NCBI GenBank assembly: GCA_021779205.1
Contig: JAJYBE010000013.1
Span: 1-20,148 of the forward strand
Origin: a bacterium
Lineage (GTDB): Bacteria > Patescibacteriota > Minisyncoccia > Moranbacterales > UBA2206
Direction of reading: 5' to 3'
DNA: 20,148 bases
Shown: piece by piece, positions 15,110-20,148 of the stretch
Position numbering within the stretch: the first letter of the stretch is position 1
How the letters are laid out: each line of letters starts with the position of its first letter
Notes under the pieces: generated by a model
What the model saw: the letters and a program-made list of their open reading frames with translations, nothing else
Database searches by the model: none
What the model was told of the DNA's origin: nothing
Translations under genes and position numbers: made by a program

Positions 15110-15120
15110 GCTAAGGAGGC
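15047..15120 (-). tRNA. tRNA-Arg (anticodon TCG)
   Basis: Acceptor GCCTCCT pairs with AGGGGGC (one T-G pair). The anticodon stem TCTGG/CCAGA holds loop CTTCGGA with anticodon TCG, reading CGA and other CGN. The T arm is GTAGG-TTCGAAT-CCTGC and the discriminator is A. CCA is not encoded. It is the last of four tRNA genes on this strand. Its 3' end borders the serine recombinase frame, so it is the likely integration site of the element. Confidence 0.93.
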
Positions 15121-15132
15121 GCAATATTTACG

Positions 15133-15204
15133 GGTGGTTAAAGGGAATCGGACCCTTGTAACTGGTACCACAAACCAGTGTTCTACCATTGAACTATAAC
15201 CACC
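15133..15204 (-). tRNA. tRNA-His (anticodon GTG)
   Basis: Acceptor GTGGTTA pairs with TAACCAC, with the extra G-1:C73 pair diagnostic of tRNA-His. The anticodon stem CTGGT/ACCAG holds loop TTGTGGT with anticodon GTG. CCA is not encoded. Confidence 0.94.
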
Positions 15205-15223
15205 ATATATTTATTCATTTGTG

Positions 15224-15296
15224 TGCACCCACCAGGATTTGAACCTGGGACCATTTGCTTAAGAGGCAACTGCTCTACCGACTGAGCTATGGGTGC
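15224..15296 (-). tRNA. tRNA-Lys (anticodon CTT)
   Basis: Acceptor GCACCCA pairs with TGGGTGC, discriminator A. The anticodon loop CTCTTAA contains CTT, reading AAG. The T arm CCAGG-TTCAAAT-CCTGG is perfect. CCA is not encoded. Confidence 0.93.
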
Positions 15297-15308
15297 TCTT
15301 TTGCTTTG

Positions 15309-15381
15309 TGCGCCGGGCAGGAATCGAACCTGCGACCAATAGCTTAGAAGGCTACTGCTCTATCCACTGAGCTACCGGCGC
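15309..15381 (-). tRNA. tRNA-Arg (anticodon TCT)
   Basis: Acceptor GCGCCGG pairs with CCGGCGC, discriminator A. The anticodon loop CTTCTAA contains TCT, reading AGA/AGG. First gene of the minus-strand tRNA cluster. Its wobble base is U34, so it is a possible substrate of the Elp3 encoded at 4163-5791. CCA is not encoded. Confidence 0.93.
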
Positions 15382-15431
15382 AAGTGTGTATATTTCATTG
15401 ACTCGATAATTTCTTTATAAATAACTTGTTC

Positions 15432-15460
15432 ATATTAACAAAAATAAATTGATAAGTCAA
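15432..15460 (-). promoter_or_regulatory. Promoter for the tRNA cluster
   Basis: Read on the minus strand: TTGACT (15460-15455), a 17-base spacer, TAATAT (15437-15432). It lies about 45 bases before the first tRNA, tRNA-Arg(TCT), and no promoter is evident between the four tRNA genes, so they are probably one transcript. Confidence 0.5.
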
Positions 15461-15477
15461 TGTAGTATGCAAAAAAA

Positions 15478-16710
15478 TCAACTTGTCGGAACGGGATGTG
15501 GATATTTGTTTGGTGATTCATAGTTACTCTTAAAAACGGTTTCTTTGGATAGGTGATTGTCTTTATCGTAAATTTGTTGGGTAAAGGTTGTTTTCATTGA
15601 GCCATCAGGATTTCTTTCTAAAATGATCGGGCCAATTATTTTGACGGTTTGTCCTGTTGATGTGCCATAAAATTGAAAAGTCAAAATAGTTCCCTCTATT
15701 TTTGTTTGAATTAAAATATATCCGGGAGTATTATTTATAAACTTCAAATCCGGACGGGGGATATAGACTGTCGCATCCATTCCTTGCGGATTATAGTAGC
15801 TTACGGGATAGGCGTGATTTTGACGCGCGGTAATCTCTAGGCCTGAATAAATTGCAGCACGAAAGGCAGTTGTTGAAACTTGACAAATCCCTCCGCCATA
15901 GTCAGGTTCGGTTTTATCTTGTTTGATGACTAATTCGGGAAGATAACCATGTTCAGCATCAACCGGCCCCAATGTATTAATAAAAGAAAATTCTTCTCCC
16001 GGCTTGATTAAAACGCCATTAAACTTATTAGTGGCTATTTTTATGTTAGTAATTCTGTTTTTGGAAGATCCTCTGAAATCAGAATGTCCTTCTCCGATGA
16101 GCGTGTTAATGCCCATTGAATCGGCTGAATTTTCTCCGATTTTTGGGTTGATTTCTTGATATGGCAATGCAAGCATTTGCGATTCGGAAGAATTTTTCAG
16201 ATAATCAATAATTGCTTTAGCACTTTTGTTTTCGTCCAAAGAAATTCCTTTTTCGCTCAGGGAAAAAGCGGAAACTTTTCCATCTTCTATTTTTAAACGA
16301 GCATCAATCGGATCTTTATTGACTCTTGTTGCAAGCGCGGAGAGGGATTTTTTGAGTAAGTCGGTATTTATCAGTAAGGTGCTTTCTTTGCGGATGTGAT
16401 TTTCTTTTCGCGCATTGAAAGATAGTTCACAGGATAGTGATTTGTAATATGCGCACAAATCGGGATTTTCTATTTCCGAATTATAATTCTTGGCATAGTT
16501 TAAAAAAACTTTTTCGCTCAACCAGCTACTCACTTCGGATTGTGAAAATGAATCATTTAGGCCATTAACATTAAAATTGATAGGCTGATTTATTTTTGAG
16601 TCAATCTCTTTTTGCGTGAATGTTCCCAGATCAATCTCATTGCCAAAGGCAACTGGAGAAACAGATAAGAAAAAAAATAGAAAAATAAAACAATATAATG
16701 GAATCTTCAT
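15478..16710 (-). CDS. Exported VanW-domain protein
   Basis: Secreted or surface protein of 410 residues. An N-terminal signal peptide (MKIPLYCFIFLFFFLSVSPVAFG, about 1-23) is followed by a region that resembles the peptidoglycan-binding-like domain often paired with VanW (about 30-190). The VanW domain (about 206-335) has GEGHSDFRGS, LIKPGEEFSF, DYGGGICQVSTT (271-282) and HAYPVSYYNP. The named vanW gene belongs to vancomycin-resistance clusters, but the domain is widespread and its biochemical role is unsettled, so no resistance function is implied. The ATG at 16710 is preferred over a TTG at 16746 because it opens directly on the signal peptide. Its upstream neighbour hsp20 has a terminator, so the two are probably separate transcripts. 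Confidence 0.87.
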   Translation of the reverse strand: MKIPLYCFIFLFFFLSVSPVAFGNEIDLGTFTQKEIDSKINQPINFNVNGLNDSFSQSEVSSWLSEKVFLNYAKNYNSEIENPDLCAYYKSLSCELSFNARKENHIRKESTLLINTDLLKKSLSALATRVNKDPIDARLKIEDGKVSAFSLSEKGISLDENKSAKAIIDYLKNSSESQMLALPYQEINPKIGENSADSMGINTLIGEGHSDFRGSSKNRITNIKIATNKFNGVLIKPGEEFSFINTLGPVDAEHGYLPELVIKQDKTEPDYGGGICQVSTTAFRAAIYSGLEITARQNHAYPVSYYNPQGMDATVYIPRPDLKFINNTPGYILIQTKIEGTILTFQFYGTSTGQTVKIIGPIILERNPDGSMKTTFTQQIYDKDNHLSKETVFKSNYESPNKYPHPVPTS

Positions 16711-16753
16711 ATTCCTTAAAATACTCTGAAAAAATAATAAAATCAATAGCTAT

Positions 16754-16784
16754 AAAAAAACAAAAACCCCGCAAAGATGCGGGG
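16754..16784 (-). terminator. Terminator after hsp20
   Basis: Read on the minus strand: stem CCCCGCA/TGCGGGG (16784-16778 with 16773-16767), loop TCTT, then a T-rich tract TTTTTGTTTTTTT. It lies between hsp20 and the VanW-domain gene. Confidence 0.9.
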
Positions 16785-16811
16785 CGGAGAAAAACATAAT
16801 TTAAGAATAAT

Positions 16812-17360
16812 TTAAAAACCACGCACTTGAATTTTTTTAGTTCTATTATTGATCGCTTTGGGCATACGTACAGTAAGGATTCCATTTTTCATTGAAGCTT
16901 CAATTTTGTCAGCGATTACATCGACCGGAAGAATCACGCTACGGGAAAATGTTCCCCAATAACACTCTTGATAATAATAATTTTCTTCAGAAACTTGTTC
17001 TTCATTTTTTCGTTCTCCGCGAATAGTGAGCATATCATTGCTAATGTTTACATCTAAATCTTCCGGCTTTACTCCGGCAATTGTGGATTTTATCACCACA
17101 TCAGTATCGGTCTGATAGACATCGATGGTGAGTTGTCCTTCATTGTTATCTTCCAATCCGGAAGAATGCAAGTCTTCTTGTTGCTCGCGGGAAAAGTGAT
17201 GCGAAGTTGCATGTGTGGAAATCTCTGTTTCTCTTTCTCTGGGATTCTCATCAAAAAAATCAATACTGGGGGATATTGAACGTTCTGTTTCGTAAATATC
17301 TGTTTCGATTGTTTTTGCCCCTGTCAGTCTTTCAAGAAAAGATTTTTTTATTTTTGTCAT
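16812..17360 (-). CDS. Small heat shock protein, Hsp20/alpha-crystallin family
   Basis: ATP-independent holdase chaperone that forms oligomers and binds unfolding proteins. Of 182 residues, the N-terminal arm (1-74) is long, hydrophilic and acidic for this family. The alpha-crystallin domain (about 75-168) carries IDVYQTDTDVVIKSTIAGVKPEDLDV, the WGTFSRSVILP strand and the conserved KNGILTVRMPK (158-168). The short tail has IQV (177-179), matching the I-x-I/V oligomerisation motif. It is a single-gene unit with a near-consensus promoter and a terminator; no CIRCE-type inverted repeat is visible at the promoter. Confidence 0.93.
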   Translation of the reverse strand: MTKIKKSFLERLTGAKTIETDIYETERSISPSIDFFDENPRERETEISTHATSHHFSREQQEDLHSSGLEDNNEGQLTIDVYQTDTDVVIKSTIAGVKPEDLDVNISNDMLTIRGERKNEEQVSEENYYYQECYWGTFSRSVILPVDVIADKIEASMKNGILTVRMPKAINNRTKKIQVRGF

Positions 17361-17392
17361 AGTTTTTTTATGATTATTTGCTTAACATTTAA

Positions 17393-17420
17393 ATTATAGC
17401 GAATTGTGAATTTTTGGCAA
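17393..17420 (-). promoter_or_regulatory. Promoter for hsp20
   Basis: Read on the minus strand: TTGCCA (17420-17415), a 16-base spacer, perfect TATAAT (17398-17393). Start would be near 17386, about 25 bases before the hsp20 ATG. This resembles a housekeeping promoter rather than a heat-shock sigma site. Confidence 0.65.
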
Positions 17421-17425
17421 GCGTA

Positions 17426-17950
17426 TTATTTTTTCAGGTAGTAGTAAATTTTTCCCGGATGACCACTTGTAATAATTTTTTCAGGAGTCCAATCGGGGAT
17501 GTTAAATGCATAAGAAATAATTCTTGTGCCAGTTTTTAGTTCTTTTTCAAATTTATTTTTCAGTCTAAGCATTGCCTTGGGGGTTAGGAAGCAAAAAACA
17601 ATGTCGGCGTCGCTAAAATTTGCGTTATAAAAATTTTTTAAATGAATAGTTGAATTTTTTACACCATGAATCCATAGATTGTATTTTGCTACAAAAGCAA
17701 GCACTGGAGATAGCTCGAAGCCATGAGTGTTTAATCCGAATTTTTTGTAAGCGATTAGCATTGATCTGCCAGTTCCCGCTCCAAGATCATAAAATTTTTC
17801 ATCTGGCTTGGCTTGGCATATTAGTAATGATTCTATTGTAGTCTTTTTGGGGGAAAAAAGAATCGGAGCTCCGATACAAAAACCATAAATACTCATTGCG
17901 GCAATAATGATAAGTGAAATGATTGAAAGCAGCAAAAGAATTGGCAGCAT
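17426..17950 (-). CDS. Membrane-anchored SAM methyltransferase, FAM173-like
   Basis: The 174-residue protein has one N-terminal hydrophobic segment (about 1-24), then a short linker APILFSPKKTT and a compact class I methyltransferase core. Motif I is FYDLGAGTGRS (53-63), GFELSP (77-82) is the acidic end of strand 2, then DIVFCFLTP and FNIPDW (149-154). A membrane segment plus D-L-G-G-G-R, G-x-E-L-x-P and a late P-x-W resemble the FAM173/ATPSCKMT lysine methyltransferases, one of which modifies the ATP synthase c subunit in mitochondria. The bacterial substrate is unknown and the link is an inference. Start is uncertain: ATG at 17950, or TTG at 17968 adding FRKIK before the membrane segment. 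Neither has a clear Shine-Dalgarno. Confidence 0.72.
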   Translation of the reverse strand: MLPILLLLSIISLIIIAAMSIYGFCIGAPILFSPKKTTIESLLICQAKPDEKFYDLGAGTGRSMLIAYKKFGLNTHGFELSPVLAFVAKYNLWIHGVKNSTIHLKNFYNANFSDADIVFCFLTPKAMLRLKNKFEKELKTGTRIISYAFNIPDWTPEKIITSGHPGKIYYYLKK

Positions 17951-18084
17951 TTTGATTTTTCTAAACAATTTAATCGTTGATGCTTAGCATATAAATATTA
18001 GCTCATGATAGCACTTTAGATTATTTTTAACAAATACAATCTGTTCGATTGAGATGAAAAAAATAATTATTTTAGATAAATTTA

Positions 18085-18113
18085 TTGTCAATTTCCGTCA
18101 AATACGCTAAAGT
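18085..18113 (+). promoter_or_regulatory. Promoter for lysS
   Basis: TTGTCA at 18085-18090, a 17-base spacer, TAAAGT at 18108-18113. It lies in the 187-base divergent gap between the methyltransferase and lysS and would give a leader of about 35 bases. Nothing resembling a T-box (no T-box sequence, no terminator) is visible in the gap. Confidence 0.5.
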
Positions 18114-18155
18114 TAAGATATTAAGAATTTTTATAAAATTTATAGGACTATTTTT

Positions 18156-19613
18156 ATGCGCGAAGATATTTTGGAAGCTAAACTGGAAAAACTAAAAAAT
18201 ATTTGTGAATCCGGAATGGAAGCTTATCCGGAGAAATGCGATCGGTCGATGACCAATGCTGAGGCTCTAGAGCAATTTGATGGACTGTCCGCTGAGGCTA
18301 GGGAAATTACTTTGCTCGGTCGGATAAAATCTAATCGGCCGATGGGCGGGTCGGCTTTTGCGCATATTGAGGATGGCACGGGAAAGATTCAGATTTTTTT
18401 GAACAAAAAAAATATGGATGAGGCAAAATATAAATTATTTGTCAAAAATATTGAAATTGGTGATTTTGTGCAGGTGACGGGAAAGCTATTTTTGACCAAG
18501 CAAGAAGAAAAAACTTTGGAAGTGCATAACTGGAAAGTGCTTTCAAAAAATATCCGACCAATTCCGACAGAATATTTTGGCTTGAAAGATGAAGAAGCGT
18601 TGCTTAGAAAGCGCTATCTGGATCTGATGATGAATCCGGAGACGCGCGAGCTATTTGTAAAGAAAAACATTTTTTGGCAGACCGTGCGGGGTTTTTTGGT
18701 AACGGAAAACTTCTTGGAGGTGCAAACGTCGGTTTTGGAGCATACGCCGGGTGGAGCGGAGGCGGAACCTTTTGTGACACGCTACAATGCCCTAGATCAA
18801 GACTTCTATCTTAGAATCTCCCTAGAGCTACCCTTGAAAAGGCTCCTTGTGGGAGGCTATGAGAGGGTTTTTGAGATTGGCCGAGTTTTCCGCAATGAAG
18901 GCATGGATCGTGATCATTTACAAGAGTTTGATCATATGGAATTTTATGCCAGCTATTGGGATTTTCAAAGAGGAATGGAATTTTGTGAAAAAATGTACCG
19001 TGAAATTGTCAAAAATATCACAGGCGAGTTAGTGACAGAATATGAAGGAAATAAAATTGATTGGAGCAAACCTTTTCCGGTTGTAGATTATTTCACTGAA
19101 TTCAAAAAAGAAACCGGATTGGATTTGAATGATGAATTGACGGTTAAAAATTTGAAGGAAAAAGCAGATGAACTAAAAATTAAATATGAGACGGGTTATT
19201 CGAAAGGTCGGATGATTGATTTGCTCTACAAAAAAACTGTTCGGCAAAAACTGATTCAGCCTTGTTTTTTAGTGGGGCATCCATTGGAAGTTTCGCCACT
19301 GGCAAAACTGGATCCAAAAAATCCTAAACGAACTTTGCGTTTCCAGATTGTGGCGGGAGGCAGCGAACTGTGCAACGCCTTTTCCGAACTTAATGATCCA
19401 GTTGACCAAAAAAATCGTTTCTTGGAACAGATGAAAGCCAAAGAAGGTGGCGACGCCGAAGCGATGATGCTGGATGAGGATTTTGTGGAAGCGCTGGAAT
19501 ATGGCATGCCACCGGCTTTTGGTTTTGGGATGAGCGAACGATTATTCTCGTTTCTTATGAACAAGTCTATCCGCGAGACGGTGATTTTTCCATCGGTGAA
19601 GATTAAGGAATAA
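18156..19613 (+). CDS. lysS: Lysyl-tRNA synthetase, class II
   Basis: Charges tRNA-Lys; a tRNA-Lys(CTT) gene is in this window. In 485 residues: an N-terminal OB-fold anticodon-binding domain (about 52-130, with LLGRIKSNRPMGGSAFAHIEDGTG) and RKRYLDLM (151-158). Motif 1 is around 165-190, HTPGGAEAEPFVTRYNALD starts near 196, and motif 2 is GRVFRNEGMDRDHLQEFDHMEFY (242-264). Motif 3, GFGMSERL (456-463), carries the ATP-binding Arg, and the protein ends FPSVKIKE. LysS and LysU types cannot be separated on sequence alone. serS follows after 36 bases without a terminator, so the two synthetase genes are probably cotranscribed. Confidence 0.95.
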   Translation: MREDILEAKLEKLKNICESGMEAYPEKCDRSMTNAEALEQFDGLSAEAREITLLGRIKSNRPMGGSAFAHIEDGTGKIQIFLNKKNMDEAKYKLFVKNIEIGDFVQVTGKLFLTKQEEKTLEVHNWKVLSKNIRPIPTEYFGLKDEEALLRKRYLDLMMNPETRELFVKKNIFWQTVRGFLVTENFLEVQTSVLEHTPGGAEAEPFVTRYNALDQDFYLRISLELPLKRLLVGGYERVFEIGRVFRNEGMDRDHLQEFDHMEFYASYWDFQRGMEFCEKMYREIVKNITGELVTEYEGNKIDWSKPFPVVDYFTEFKKETGLDLNDELTVKNLKEKADELKIKYETGYSKGRMIDLLYKKTVRQKLIQPCFLVGHPLEVSPLAKLDPKNPKRTLRFQIVAGGSELCNAFSELNDPVDQKNRFLEQMKAKEGGDAEAMMLDEDFVEALEYGMPPAFGFGMSERLFSFLMNKSIRETVIFPSVKIKE

Positions 19614-19649
19614 TTTAAATTATATTATATTTTTTTAAATATTAATCAT

Positions 19650-20148
19650 ATGTTAGACATCAAATTCATTCGCGAGAATGTGGACAAAATCAAGGAAGCA
19701 ATTAAAAATAAGAATATCAGTCTTGATTTTGACGAACTTTTGGTAGTTGATGAAAAAAGAATAAATGCGTTGCAAGTGATGGAAAAATTGAGCGCAGAAA
19801 AAAATCAGCTCAATGAACAGATGAAGGTAGTGAAAAATGACAGAGAGAGACAAGAGATTATTGAAAAAGGCAAGGCGATCAAAGAAAAACTGCTAGTGAT
19901 AGAACCGGAATATGTGGAAGCAAAAAAACAATTTGAAGCGCTTATGGTGCAAGTGCCAACGATTCCGTCTGAGGATACGCCGATTGGAAAAGATGAAAGC
20001 GGAAATGTGGAGGTGTATCAAAAGGGTGAAATTCGCAAATTCGATTTCACACCAAAAACGCACATAGAACTCGCGGAAAATTTAGATATCATTGATTTTG
20101 AAAAAGGAGCGAAAGTTTCTGGGTATCGGGGATATTATCTGAAAAATG
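19650..20148 (+). CDS. serS: Seryl-tRNA synthetase, 5' part (runs off window)
   Basis: The frame opens at the ATG at 19650 and stays open to the end of the window, giving 166 complete codons. MLDIKFIRENVDKIKEAIKN is the canonical SerRS start. Residues about 30-105 form the long antiparallel coiled-coil arm that recognises the tRNA-Ser variable arm (VDEKRINALQVMEKLSAEKN, then heptad-rich Lys/Glu sequence). Next come VPTIPSEDTPIGKDESGN and HIELAENLDIIDFEKGAKVSG, which lead into the class II catalytic core. The active-site motifs lie beyond the window. Confidence 0.94.
   Translation, partial: MLDIKFIRENVDKIKEAIKNKNISLDFDELLVVDEKRINALQVMEKLSAEKNQLNEQMKVVKNDRERQEIIEKGKAIKEKLLVIEPEYVEAKKQFEALMVQVPTIPSEDTPIGKDESGNVEVYQKGEIRKFDFTPKTHIELAENLDIIDFEKGAKVSGYRGYYLKN

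Noticed and set aside
15001..15189. Minus-strand frame of 62 codons across two tRNA genes
   Set aside because: Translation of tRNA sequence; the cloverleaves explain this region.
18780..18870. Slightly different codon choice inside lysS
   Set aside because: CTA, TCC and AGG codons cluster here, but the same codons appear elsewhere in the gene and the protein is normal.
1..20148. CRISPR arrays, rRNA genes, toxin-antitoxin pairs
   Set aside because: No regularly spaced direct repeats, no rRNA-like sequence and no small gene pair with toxin or antitoxin motifs were seen on either strand.

Overview
The window looks like an AT-rich bacterial chromosome of the Candidate Phyla Radiation (Patescibacteria). 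Sampled core genes are roughly one third G+C, Shine-Dalgarno sequences are mostly weak or absent, intergenic gaps are short, the tRNAs lack encoded CCA, and the gene content is typical of that group: a stand-alone Elp3, a VanW-domain exported protein and a DgkA-type kinase. The phylum is inferred from style and protein flavour, not from a search.

Layout. 1-1500: ribosomal proteins S16, L10 and L7/L12, with a probable L10 leader/attenuator before rplJ and a clear terminator after rplL. 1509-3740: rlmN, then an unrecognised membrane-anchored protein whose frame is broken at a run of nine T, then a bidirectional terminator. 3744-7406: a minus-strand Elp3-NUDIX pair that diverges from a plus-strand Trm9-like methyltransferase, ybeY and dgkA. 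Elp3 and a Trm9-like enzyme back to back would suit an mcm5U34-type tRNA wobble modification route. 7481-10190: the division genes ftsA and ftsZ, each with its own plausible promoter, and a strong terminator after ftsZ. 10234-10304: tRNA-Gln(CTG).

10440-15046 is accessory DNA. First comes a cassette of about 50% G+C with one minus-strand membrane protein (band-7/SPFH-like C-terminal part), two sigma70-like promoters and a hairpin. Next is a decaying integrated element. It holds a broken gene of unknown function, a broken 50-codon gene, a nested palindrome, an intact HUH-type rolling-circle replication initiator and a heavily mutated large serine recombinase. The recombinase reading frame runs into the 3' end of tRNA-Arg(TCG). 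The five in-frame stop codons in this element are four TAA and one TGA. Each could come from CAA or CGA by a single C-to-T change.

15047-15381: four minus-strand tRNA genes, transcribed in the order Arg(TCT), Lys(CTT), His(GTG), Arg(TCG). 15478-17968 (minus strand): a VanW-domain exported protein, an Hsp20 chaperone with a consensus promoter and terminator, and a membrane-anchored FAM173-like methyltransferase. 18156-20148: lysS and the 5' part of serS.

The most interesting points are the Elp3/Trm9-like pair, the replicative integrated element with a candidate origin hairpin, its C-to-T-type stop codons, and the foreign-looking band-7 cassette.
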